Assembly (NCBI RefSeq): GCF_000340215.1
Contig: NW_006921540.1
Coordinates: forward strand, 242,377 to 306,376
Reading direction: 5' to 3'
Origin: Pseudocercospora fijiensis CIRAD86
Lineage: Eukaryota; Ascomycota; Dothideomycetes; Mycosphaerellales; Mycosphaerellaceae
DNA length: 64,000 bases
Of the stretch, positions 12,136 to 22,033 are shown piece by piece; positions within the stretch are counted from its first letter, which is position 1, and every line of letters begins with the position of its first letter. The position numbers and the translations under genes were made by a program. The notes under the pieces are model-generated. The model worked only from the letters and a program-made list of their open reading frames with translations. It made no database searches and was not told the DNA's origin.

Positions 12136-12160
12136 CCTCCATTGACAATCTGGTATGTAT
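12136..12160 (-). repeat. Right terminal inverted repeat of transposon F
   Basis: Exact reverse complement of 8079-8103. Confidence 0.85.
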
Positions 12161-12773
12161 GGGCCTCCCTACTCGTCCAGCATCAGGCTGAACGATCCAC
12201 AACAACAACACTGTCGTCGACCAACACGAGCCGGCAAATGGTAATACAAGTGTTTCGCTACTCTTCTGGCTGGCCGCTCCATGCTGTGGCACCATCAGTC
12301 GGCAAACTCAACGGGGCATCTCGTCATCTGCCGCCCTGCTCGATTCTGCACTCCGCAGTACAACCCTTCATACCTGCCTTCCTGCCCGTCCAGTCATCGC
12401 TTCAGCTTCGGCTCTGCTTGCGAGGCACTGGTGCCATGGTCCGATGATCGAGAAGTTCGACGAGAACCGTCGATTTCTCCCACCAGTTCGTCGGTCCTCG
12501 TCCTCGCTTCAGCTCTGGGAACGAGGTATTGTGGTCATATGGTCCAGTGCTGTCCAGTTCCCAGACCAGTGTCGTATTCGGTAGTTGCCACTTCATCGGA
12601 ACCTCTCCCGTTCGGTTCTTGGGCTCCTCGGTAGAACTAGCTCCCAGATCACAGCTCCTTGGATCACGCCGGAGGAGTGTGGTCTTGTTTGTTGCTCGCG
12701 ACCGTCACGTATCCACCGTCACTCGTCACGTTCGGAGCTGGCTCGTCCTCTTTTGAAAACTTCGTCAGCCACT
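12161..12773. other. 5' flank of UstYa protein 2
   Basis: Normal-composition sequence without recognisable coding content. The downstream reading frame stays open upstream of ATG 12774, but that extension is Ser/Arg-rich, not family-like, and follows no clear initiation context. I treat it as promoter and 5' UTR. Confidence 0.5.
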
Positions 12774-13857
12774 ATGGATCCAGATGTCAAGTACGGGATA
12801 GGCTCAGAGTCCTCCAGCGATGGTAGTGTCTTGAATGATTTCGACAGCACCAACGACAATGAAAAAGGGCTGCTGCTTCCCTTGGATCAATTGAGCACCG
12901 GCAAAACGGGTCCTCCTCGTCGCTGGCCTTGGATCTTCTATCTGCTTTCCCATGTGTTCACTGCTGGCTTGGTTTATATCGTTACGCAGCGACGGCACCC
13001 TACATGTTTCTGCCCGGGAGAACAGATTTCACCATTCATGTCGAGTATCGATCGAAGTTTTCATGCGGAAATAGGCAATGCTGCATTTCCAGAAGCAGCT
13101 GGCAATGACACGGGGAATGAATCATGGAACAACTTCACCGTATCCGTCGAGGTCGGAGGCGATGCCATCGAGGATTGGTGGCTGGACCTTGGTGCATATA
13201 GTGAGCCATTTCCTTCTTGATGTTGATACGAGTAGAGCTGATGCTCACATAGCCACACCTGTGCTTGTTCCGCTCGAGTATGGGAACGACTTCAACTTCG
13301 ATCCCGAGAAGCATGCCATTGTAAGACCAGACGACGGCGCCTTTGGCCCCGGAAAGGTCCCGTACGCAGGCTACCCAGCTTCCATCGAAGTCATGCACAA
13401 GTTGCACTGCCTGAACTTCTTGCGTCAAGCTGCCTACTACAATCACCAGTATTATCGAAGCATTCACGGAAAACCCTGGCATCTTGGCGAACATGAGCTG
13501 GTGCGGCATATTGGGCACTGCGTAGACATTTTCCGGTAAGCCAAATTCGGGCTGCTGTTTCATCGTGTTTAAGTACGATGGCTGACATCTTTCTTCTCCT
13601 CTAGTCAAAAGATTATTTGCGAGGCCGAGATCGAGCTGGTACCGTTTGTACGTTCCGGACCCGGTCCTCATAGGAATGATTGGGCGAGACCGAAGAAGTG
13701 TAGAAATTTCGAAGCAGTACGAAGTTGGCTTGCCAATCATCAATGGAGAGCAGGTGACGCGAATTTTTATCTTGATGATCATCATCATTTTGAAGAAGTT
13801 ATAACCGTTACGAAGAAGCCCGTACACTCGATGAGAGAACTTTGGAGAGGGTTTTGA
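12774..13857 (+). CDS. UstYa-family (DUF3328) protein 2
   Basis: Three exons, 12774-13200, 13253-13535 and 13605-13857, in phase, 320 aa. A short acidic cytosolic N-terminus is followed by one TM helix (WIFYLLSHVFTAGLVYIV, about residues 50-68) and a lumenal domain. Both family motifs are complete: MHKLHCLNFLRQ and HIGHCVDIFRQKIIC, followed by the typical DWARPKKCRNFEAVRSW tail. The start was chosen at the first ATG giving a normal-length N-terminus. Expected role: copper-type oxidative cyclisation or tailoring of a ribosomal peptide in the secretory pathway (family knowledge). It lies 490 bp from the precursor, convergently arranged. An alternative acceptor at 13238 would give a 37-nt intron and is less likely. 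Confidence 0.9.
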
Positions 13858-14346
13858 GATTCAAAGTCACCCCATCATGTGTAGTATGTAGTTGCTGTTG
13901 GTGTCCAATGATCAAGATTCCATCGTAGTTATCAAGTCGGCTCAGCCTTGCGTTGAACAAGTTTCTTTTCAGCATTGCATTGTGAAGAGCAGCGAAACGT
14001 GCCTTCTTGTTCGGACGCAGACGATCATTGGAGTCCTGGGCGGACTGAATCGCCAATTTTCCACCAATAGCGATGGCGTGTTGTAACGGACAACCGTCAA
14101 CAACGCCTTGTCAAGATCAAGAGAATAATCAATCATCTAGCATTGGACTGGAGAGAAAATTCATCAAAGGGAAACAACTTCACGGAATGAGCTGGAGAGA
14201 TTTGAAAAGAAACATTTCCAATTTTTGTGATTGATGTGCCGTTCTAGCAACAATAAGGGACTAATGATATAATCTGTTGAAGATCAATATCTCCCAAGAT
14301 GCCTTTCGATCAACCGATTCGTTCAAGTGGCCATCGACGCTCCCCT
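13858..14346. other. Intergenic between convergent genes
   Basis: Space between the 3' end of UstYa protein 2 and the 3' end of the precursor. No gene seen. Confidence 0.5.
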
Positions 14347-14867
14347 TCACTTCTTGTCAGAGAACGACCAGCCGTAGTTCTCATAGGATGAATCCTCATT
14401 GTCACGCTCTGCAGTAGTAAGCTCACGGTTTCAAATATCATCATAGATGTCACTTACCTTTCACTTTCTTGTCAGAGAACGACCAGCCGTAGTTCTCATA
14501 GGATGAATCCTCATTGTCACGCTCTGCAGTGGTAAGCTCACGGTTTCAAATATTATTAAAGATGTCACTTACCTTTCACTTTCTTATCAGAGAACGCCCA
14601 GCCGTAGTTCTCATAGGATGAATCCTCATTGTCACGCTCTGCAGTAGTAAGCTTATAGTTGCAAATATCAAAGAGACCACTTACCTTTCACTTTCCTGTC
14701 TGGGAAAACTGGTGGCCCCCAAGTTACATCCTCGTTGTCACGCTCTGCAGTAGTAAGCTCACGGTTTCAGATATCAAAGATATAACTTACCTTTCACTTT
14801 CTTATCAGAGAACGCCCAGCCGTAGTTCTCATAGGATGAATCCTCATTGTCACGCTCTGCAGTAGTA
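14347..14867 (-). repeat. Tandem exon+intron repeat array
   Basis: Five tandem units of about 106-115 bp, each an exon plus the preceding intron. Exons of one type are nearly identical. Introns also resemble each other strongly (GTAAGTGRCATCTTTGATAT... and ...GCTTACTACTGCAG), so the duplicated unit includes the intron. The last unit differs by a 1-bp deletion that creates the stop codon. Confidence 0.9.
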
Positions 14868-15098
14868 AGCTTATGGATGCAAATATCAAAGACACCACTT
14901 ACCTTTTACTTTCCTGTCCGGGAAAACTGGTGGCCCCCAGGTTACATCCTCATTTTCACGCTCTGTAACTTGGATGAGTACAAAGTTGGGTCTTAAAGGG
15001 AGCACGACTTGCCCGCTATTTGTTTCTGATCCGCCAACTGGACCGCAGGTAACGACTGCAGTGAGCGATGCTACGAGGAGAGGGATGTGAAACTTCAT
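14347..15098 (-). CDS. Secreted repeat precursor of a ribosomal peptide (dikaritin/kexin-processed type)
   Basis: Six exons: 15098-14903, 14856-14791, 14744-14685, 14638-14573, 14523-14458 and 14408-14347 (516 nt, 171 aa). Every intron is in phase 1, 46-49 nt, GTAAGT...CTGCAG. Exon 1 encodes a signal peptide (MKFHIPLLVASLTAVVTCG) and the first repeat. Each later exon encodes exactly one further repeat of 20 or 22 residues, sharing ER[DE]NED at the start and a dibasic KK or RK before VKG at the end. Two core types occur: SSYENYGW[A/S]F (exons 2, 4, 5, 6) and VTWGPPVF (exons 1, 3). A signal peptide, dibasic Kex2-type sites and Tyr/Trp-rich cores beside UstYa genes are the hallmarks of dikaritin-type precursors. 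The product is unknown; no function beyond precursor is claimed. Confidence 0.88.
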
Positions 15099-15829
15099 GA
15101 TCAGAGTAGTGTTTGGTAGAGTTGCAGAGCAATTGATTTTATTTTGATTCTTCGAAAGGTGATTGTCTCTGCTGCAAGCGGATCGTATTTGAGAGCTTTA
15201 TGTGTCGTTTCAAGCAACTACTGTAGAGCACGGTTTGTATGATTATAGTAGTTGCCGAGATAAACGATTTCTTGGCGGTCGTCTGCTTCCTTGTATGTAC
15301 CTTCTACCCTTCCATAATCTCCTGTCACTTTGTACTCGATCTGGATTAGGAGCTAAAGAAGCCTTCATCGAACCACAGTTAGCCAAAGCCTCGGCCCCGA
15401 TGGTGGAAGGTGTGTGCTGTGCTTGCCTCTGCTACTTGCATTCAACCAGGAAGGGGCTGAACCGGAGATAGGACTAGGACTAGGATATGTAGCCTGAGGG
15501 TCGTAAGGGAACATGTCACACGACTTTTGATACATGGTGACTTGGCAAGGTTTCAGACAGGGCGCTAAATGCTGTATGGGTATTGGTATATTGAAACAGG
15601 GAATGGGGCTTTGCAGGACACTGTCCTCGAGACGAGGATCTTTGGAGTCAGGCTGCATGGTACAGAATAGCACTTCATGTAAGACACAATATAGACTAAG
15701 GACCTAGACTGTATAAACAACTGTGCGGAGTTGTTCCACGCGGTCGTCGGCAAATCAATTGCGACCTGTTGGTTCGAAGTCAAGATTTGCTCAGGAAGTC
15801 GCTTTTCCCACTTGTGCTTTCCTTCTAGA
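15099..15829. promoter_or_regulatory. Shared divergent promoter region, precursor and UstYa protein 3
   Basis: 730 bp between the start codons of the minus-strand precursor and the plus-strand UstYa gene. Head-to-head layout suggests co-regulation. No specific binding site was identified. Confidence 0.45.
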
Positions 15830-16855
15830 ATGAAGAAATGTCCAGTCAAAATGAAGCACAAGTATACTGCTCTTGGTCATGAAGAAGAAGCAGAACAAGA
15901 CCCAGGAGCAGAAAAACAACTACTCTTCAATTCAAGTACTACGCGGAGCACGCGCATTCTCCATGTTGGAAATTGCCGTACACTCTCCATCATTCTTGCC
16001 ACCCTCTTCTTCGCCATAGGCACAATTCTCGGTGCTTTCCTAGAGCAGTATACCAAGCCCTCTTACAACAACGGCATGGGTTCCTCTGCGACCGGTTACA
16101 CAACAGAAAACTTACGTACGTGCCCACAAATTCTCAAAAGACAAAAATGACAAACATTAGTTGAAACCAACATATTGCACAGTCCCACCCCAAGCCCTCA
16201 CCCTCAGCATGCGGACCTTCGTCTCCGGAAACCCAATCTTCCTCCCCAACGGAACAGAAATCATCACAGTCGACCCACGGGCACCAAAATACGTCCCCAG
16301 TAGTAGTAGTGACTCACCATCACCACTCATGGACGAGAACTGGGAATATTTGTTGAAAGGTCGCTATTTCCCCATCTCCACGACCGAAGGACAAAATCTC
16401 TGGAGAGGCAAAGACGAATACAAAGCCTACTTCCGGAATAAATATCATGGAGATTGGGATATGATAGCAGGAGGGCATGTGCATACCTCCAACCTTCCCA
16501 TCAAATGCTAACCATATCTTTCTCTAGTTTCGACACATTCCATTCCCTGCACTGCCTCAACGAGCTCCGAAAACGTTTCTATCCAGAATTCTATCCCCCA
16601 GATGGCTTCCACGGTCCAGTTCACGATTATCACTGTATCAACCATCTTCGGCAAGTGTTACAATGCTCCAGTGTCGCGACAATCATTCCGTCTTTGTGGC
16701 GTCCGACGGTTAAGATACAATATTCGGATGCGGCACAACCTCATGTGTGTCGGGATTTTCAAGCCATGCATAATTTTACTCGTCAGAGGTATGAGAGGTT
16801 AGGTGATGGGGCTCTGAAGGATTGGAAAGAGATTTTTTTGAGAAAGGAGAAGTAG
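15830..16855 (+). CDS. UstYa-family (DUF3328) protein 3
   Basis: Three exons, 15830-16115, 16183-16474 and 16528-16855, in phase, 301 aa. One TM helix (TLSIILATLFFAIGTILGAF, about residues 48-68) and a lumenal domain with PLMDENWEYLLKGRYF. Motifs: FHSLHCLNELRK (HxxHC) and HDYHCINHLRQVLQC (HxxHC...RQ). Intron 2 appears to use a GC donor (GG|GCATGT), at exactly the position of a GT-AG intron in UstYa protein 1. Intron 1 also matches that gene (donor C|GTACGTG). Divergent from the precursor across 730 bp, making it the best candidate for a co-regulated tailoring enzyme. Reaction and substrate are inferred from the family. Confidence 0.9.
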
Positions 16856-17111
16856 ATTTGCTTGGCCATGTATGTCATCGACGGCCTGTGAGATGAACAA
16901 GGATCGTTGATGAAGAGATGATTGATGCATACCGTCGTCGAGGTGCATGCTGGTGACTGGTGCTGGGCATTGGCTTGGCGATGTGATGATGGAGCCTCGA
17001 ATTCTCTGCTCTTGATATGACGCTCCATCTGTATCTGTAGACGTACTGTGCATTGTCGGTGAAGGCTAGGAGGTAGCAACACAGAATTTGGTTCTCCTCG
17101 ATTTATCCTGG

Positions 17112-20100
17112 ATGTCAGGTGTTTTAGCTGAACCTAAAGCGGAGTCATAGACACAGCCTTTTACTAGTGATTACTAGGCAATAAGCCACCCGCAGCCCTC
17201 TGGTTTAGTGGCGTTTAGAACCACTCGGCGTAGTAACGATTTGGGTTAAGAAGGGCGCCTCTCTCGAGCCTATCGGTTAACTATCGTAGAAGCGGCAATT
17301 TAACTATTATAAAAGCGGCAATTTTGTAGTAGAAGAGACTATTATATAGACTAAGAGTTGTTATTATAGAATTGCTATAGAATTACCGCCTTCTACGACT
17401 ATAGCGGAAGGCTTGCCCTCGCTAATTACTATCTCTTCGACCTCGTTATTATTATTACTTAGTACGTAGTCTACGAGTTGTTATTAACTTACTACTACTA
17501 GCAGTTAACTAGCGGTTACTATATGTCCTTACGCCTCTTAATTCTCGTCCAATTCGCTCGTTACTAGGCAAGTTATTAACGGCGTCGTCTTCTAAGTCGT
17601 CTATTATCTAGCTAGTTAGTCGCCTAGCCGCTCGTTCGTAATCCTCGTCTCTTATATAGCTTATTATCGTATCTATAGTGTCCTAGTCTACGTTACAGAA
17701 GATAAGAAGCTCTTTAAAGGACGAGAGGCCGGAATCGGTAAAGTAACGGTCGTCTATAGCAATGCCGTTAATCTCGCGAATACCGTATATAAAGACCTAT
17801 AATAGCTTACCCTAATACTAGTAGTTAGTTAAATAGTAAGTACCTAGCGGCGCAGGTAGACCTCGTACTAGCGGTATTGTATCTCCTATCAAATCTACCT
17901 CTTCTATATTATCTAAATTAAGCGGTTATAAGGACTATATTTCTAGTACTATCTCGCGGCGTAGAAGGCGCGGAATTGGCCTCGAAGTAAGGTTACCTAG
18001 CGGCGGAGGTAATAAGAACACAGGTTAGCGAATAGGTAACGATTGAACGCGCCGTTTTAATAGTAACGGTCGGAGGGTTATATTAGCATAGACGTAATAA
18101 GTTTCCGGCGTGCCTAGCGGTAGCAATCGAGTTAGTATAGTAGGTTTAGAAGGTAGTTAAGTCGTCTATTAGCGCTCAGTCTCGCCTATAAATTAGACCT
18201 CCTATAGATTAGCGATAAAATAGTCAATATTTAGTGCGTAACAACTGTCCGAGAAGTCCTTAACCTTCTGTACGTAGAAGGTATAGAATGAGTCCTTAAT
18301 AGAAGGGTTAATAGAAGGATTATCTACTATCCGCTAATACTTTAAATTTAGTGTTTCTACCGCTTCCTTAAAGTGGCCTCGAAGGTCTCTTAATTATAGT
18401 GTTTATACTAAGGTAACAGCGTCTTCTTAATAGCCTTCGATAACGAGTTATTAAGTATCGAGAGCGCGCTAGTATTCGTAAGCTAAGACAACGTTAAGGC
18501 CTGCAAATAGCTAGATATATTGTCGCTATTATATATTACTAATTTCCAGTCTATTAAATAGGTAGTTACGAAGAATGTAGTAGCAAGGAAGGCGTGTTTA
18601 AAACTAGGCGAGGCAGTTACAACGAGAAGGTGTTATACCGTTATAACTGTATAGTATGCCCTTGTATATAGGTGCCGCCTTAGCCTCTATCTTAATAGCA
18701 ATATCTATCTATTCTCGAAGGCGATCTTAAGCCGCTAGTAGCTGCAGACTCTCGAAGCCTAGAAGTCCCTTTTTGTACTAATATTGTGTACGTTTGCCGA
18801 TCCTATAGCTAGCTAGTTGTGCCTTGTAAGCCTGCCTATCGTCTACCTTAAGAACCTCGAGGATAGTGCTATAGAGGTTGTAGCGTACGAGGCTACGCTT
18901 ACGCTTAAACTTGATAGCGTAGTAATAACCCTCGAGAGGCGAAGTGGTCCTTATTTGCATTAATAATAGGCTATAAAGCCTTGCCTAAGTAGCCTATTTC
19001 CGTAACGTGTAACTAGCCTAATTGTGCCGTATATATTCTACCTTGCTTTGCTAGTCTGTAGGCTTATTCTCTTTCAACTAGTCCTATATCTATACTATAT
19101 CGTTACCGACGTCGGCGGAGCTTCGAGCGTAGTAGATCGAGTAGTAAAAGCGCTTAACAATCTCTAGAAATTAGGCCTCTAGAAATAAGCGAAGGAAGGT
19201 CTCTTTAACGTGCCGCTAGTAGAGGTAAATAAGCACCTGTTTCTCCTTCTAGGATAGGTTAATTGCCGCCTGCTTAGAGGCCGAGTCGTCGATTATAGCG
19301 GCTATAGCATTCTAGTATAGTAACCAATTCTTAATAACTCGAAGACCGGCTTCTACTAGCTTAGCTTTCTAAGATTCTAGCAATAAGTGTCCTACTAGCA
19401 ACTAATACCCTAACTAGTTACGAACATAGATCGTACAAAGGTTCTAGCTAAGGTCGGTAGTCTTATAAGTTGCGTCTAGTAAGAATAACTATATAGTATA
19501 TAAGTTAGTAATGTTTTGAATTTTTAAAGTTAGTTATAGGAACTGTAGAACGCAAGCCTTAGAAGCTTAGTTATGCGCCTTCTATAGTAATAACAACAAT
19601 AATACCTATACTTACATCCCCTACCTCGGTATTTAATAACTGTCGCTACTACTTAGTCTAGAAGACAATGCTACGCTCTACCTTGCCCTTTATTTTCTTC
19701 TCTATTATCTAATACTAGAGCGGCCTGCTATCTAGGTCGTTATAGAGGCCTTAGAGGGCGATAGGAAGGTCGTCTAGCTAGATACTCGCATTTCTACGGT
19801 CGTTACTACGTACCTTCCTTAAATCAGGCCTAACCTTCGACTACGTAATAGTGCCTGCCTTTATATACTGCCTACCTATCTTGCTAAACTCGTCCTTCGA
19901 AGGACTATTTCTAACGAAATCTAGCACCTCGGCTATATTAAATTTGCGCTATTCTATTAGCTCCTCGAGAAACACCCTTAGAGCGTTGCTTAACGACCTA
20001 ATATCTATGTATCTTAGGTTATAGTAATATAGGTCCTTACTAACCGTAGAAGGGTCGACTCGATAGCAGCGAACACTAATTTCGTATAGTTTAGAGGCCC

Positions 20101-20679
20101 CCTTCCGATAATGCGATACAACGACTACTACGGCATTATAAGGCTCTTTATTATATTTAGCCTTGCGAATACTATCTAGAAGTACCCTGTTTCGCTACTA
20201 ATCGCGCCTATAACGACAATACTAGTACGACCGCTACTCTAAGCTATCCTTCGTTCTCGCCGACCTTAACTCCTTATATACGTTGCTTACGTAGGCCTTT
20301 AACACCTCGAAACGGTCCGGATCGTACGTTAATCTATGCTCTAGTATATTAAACAGCTATTCTCGAATATCGATTATATTATATAGTATACGATCCGGCC
20401 TAAACGGCGGCACTAGTTTAGACAAGATAGGTAGTATAGCGATAAGAATAATAGCAATAAGAAGGTGCTATTTGCGCTATTATAGAAAGAGCTAGATCTA
20501 TATATAAGAAAGAGCTATAGAGATAAGGTTAGAACTAGAAGTATAACCGAGAAGGTTATTATAGTACTAGAAGAGGAAAAGCACCGTTAAATACTAGGCA
20601 AACTATACCGAGTCAATAGATAACGCCCTCCGGAAGTAAACCACTGTTTACAACAGTGGTACGCTAAATTTCCTGACAT
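17112..20679 (-). mobile_element. MULE-like DNA transposon relic G
   Basis: A RIP-mutated block between short imperfect inverted ends, ATGTCAGG...TTTAGC at 17112 and its inverse at 20679 (about 17 of 22 positions). It contains a minus-strand frame with MULE transposase features. No clear 9-bp target duplication was found. The block boundary on the right coincides with the upstream edge of the PI31 gene. Confidence 0.6.
18778..19700 (-). pseudogene. MULE-type transposase, RIP-mutated
   Basis: The minus strand reads LDATYKTTDLS...IDDSASKQAAI near 19.25-19.5 kb, matching the MULE core (first Asp in LDxTYKTN, second in the ..D.. motif before the CxxH region). Further on, at 18778-18960, RTTSPLEGYYYAIKFKRKRS resembles the post-catalytic TTSRVEG..A..K segment. 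TAG/TAA stops interrupt it throughout. Exact ends were not resolved. Confidence 0.65.
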
Positions 20680-20914
20680 GCAAGACAACCTTTCTCTAGA
20701 CTACCTTCGACTTTCGCTTGGCCGCCCCGCCCCGCCCCGCCCCGCCACGTCCCGCTCCAGCCCCACAAGCTGTCTCAGGCAGGCAGGCAGCTTCGCAAGC
20801 GTCATGTCCAAACAAGAGCTATTATCGCATACAACAATTCAAAATGTAGGAATAACCTCTACCCTTCCACATCTCCAAACTCGAAACCCACAACCCGACC
20901 CTATCATAGCCAAA

Positions 20915-22033
20915 ATGGCCGACACACCACCACTGCACGCCCTCTCCGGGCAGTCAATCAGTCGCTTCATGGTCGCTTCGTTTCCAAAGGATGCTACTCC
21001 ACAGCTACGAAATGCATACGACGCGATCGCTCTTGCCGCACACGCCTCCATGCTGGCAGTAGGATTTCGACTCGTAGGGCTCGGCGAGGAGCATCGAATC
21101 GAAGCGCAGTCAAGCCCAGACGAACCCGAACCGATACCGTCAGAGTGGAACGCACAGAGCGGAAGCTACGCGTTCAGATACAAGCATGGACAGAGCAGTA
21201 TGGAGTTTCTGGTCAAGGTCACGAGGATGGGCAACAAAGCGAACATCGTGGGGATGGGACTTGGCGATGATCGTATACATCAATTCGAGCTCAAGGTAGA
21301 TGAGTATGTGTCCGCGGGCAACCTACCACTCGAGCTATCAGAAGAGGAAGGAGGGGAGGAAGAGAAAGCGCGGAAGGTGGTAGATGCATTCATCAATGTT
21401 GGCAGACTCAGTGATTTCGGCAGCTTGATGCGCGTCAAACTCATACAGAAGCTGGCACCTTCATTGCAGAAAGAGGGGTATGAGGAGACGCGAGAAGGAC
21501 AATCGACGAACACAACACGAGAGCCAGCACCTGGCCGCGAAGACAACAGACCGCAGCGTAATCCACTGCGAGAGGATCGCGACCCCGAACCGGCGCGCCC
21601 ATACCCTCTTCACGACCCTCTCGCTCAGCCTGGCAGACCAAGAGCACCACTTCCGGAACCGATTCCGGGCTTTGAAGACGAATTTGAAATTCAACGACCA
21701 CGTCCACCACGCGGCATGCAACCTGGCGGCTTTCCTCGCTACGGCGACCGCGATCTATATCCCCAGGGTCTAGGACCGAACGATCCACTCCGCGGTGGAG
21801 TTGGCCCAGGTCTCGGCGGCATGGGCGGTGGTGGTGGCATGCATCCGACATTCGACGACCCTCTCTTTGCAGGTCAAGGTCGGAGAGGTCCTGAATTTGA
21901 TCCTCAAGCACCGCCAGGTGCTAGATTCGATCCACCATTTGGCCCTGGCCAAGGAGGACATCCTCGCGGCGCCGGCATGGGTGGTCGCCCGCCAAATCCC
22001 TTCGGAGGTTTTGGCGATGGCGACTTCATCTAA
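20915..22033 (+). CDS. PI31-like proteasome regulator
   Basis: Single exon, 372 aa from the ATG at 20915 (context CCAAAATGGCC). The N-terminal alpha/beta domain (about residues 10-160; SYAFRYKHGQSSMEFLVKVT, HQFELKVDEYV, KARKVVDAFINV) matches the PI31 FP domain. The C-terminal half is Pro/Gly/Arg-rich and disordered and carries the conserved HPTFDDPLF motif near residues 307-315. PI31 binds the 20S proteasome and modulates its activity or assembly. The frame is open back to 20678, but that extension begins inside the right end of transposon G and is low-complexity (Pro/Arg/Ser), so I place the start at 20915. Ends 420 bp from a convergent gene. Confidence 0.9.
   Translation: MADTPPLHALSGQSISRFMVASFPKDATPQLRNAYDAIALAAHASMLAVGFRLVGLGEEHRIEAQSSPDEPEPIPSEWNAQSGSYAFRYKHGQSSMEFLVKVTRMGNKANIVGMGLGDDRIHQFELKVDEYVSAGNLPLELSEEEGGEEEKARKVVDAFINVGRLSDFGSLMRVKLIQKLAPSLQKEGYEETREGQSTNTTREPAPGREDNRPQRNPLREDRDPEPARPYPLHDPLAQPGRPRAPLPEPIPGFEDEFEIQRPRPPRGMQPGGFPRYGDRDLYPQGLGPNDPLRGGVGPGLGGMGGGGGMHPTFDDPLFAGQGRRGPEFDPQAPPGARFDPPFGPGQGGHPRGAGMGGRPPNPFGGFGDGDFI

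Larger units (their letters stand above)
8079..12160 (-). mobile_element. 4.1-kb DNA transposon F with integrase-type transposase
   Basis: Bounded by perfect 25-bp inverted repeats, 8079-8103 and 12136-12160, that include CATACCAGATTGTCAATGG. The flanks are normal host sequence and the interior is RIP-mutated. No target duplication beyond a possible TA is evident. Contents: a plus-strand coiled-coil frame near 8.5-9.0 kb, tandem repeats near 9.1-9.3 kb, and a minus-strand DDE transposase with an rve-like core at 11-12 kb. Insertion separates UstYa protein 1 from the precursor and its neighbours. Confidence 0.8.

Noticed and set aside
12585..12773. Upstream in-frame extension of UstYa protein 2
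   Set aside because: Ser/Arg-rich with no family similarity; the normal short cytosolic N-terminus starts at 12774.
13201..13237. 37-nt intron in UstYa protein 2
   Set aside because: Too short for a typical fungal intron; the CACATAG acceptor at 13252 gives 52 nt, keeps phase and has a branch-like CTGAT.
14659..14865. Plus-strand frame across the precursor repeats
   Set aside because: It is the antisense shadow of the exon+intron array.
14347..14900. CRISPR-like pattern: regular 60-66 bp repeats with 46-49 bp spacers
   Set aside because: The spacers are alike and begin GTAAGT and end CTGCAG, the repeats are in-frame exons of a secreted protein, and the rest of the window is eukaryotic.
20678..20914. 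N-terminal extension of the PI31 frame from ATG 20678
   Set aside because: It starts in the transposon end, is low-complexity Pro/Arg/Ser, and the family begins near the ATG at 20915, which has a better context.
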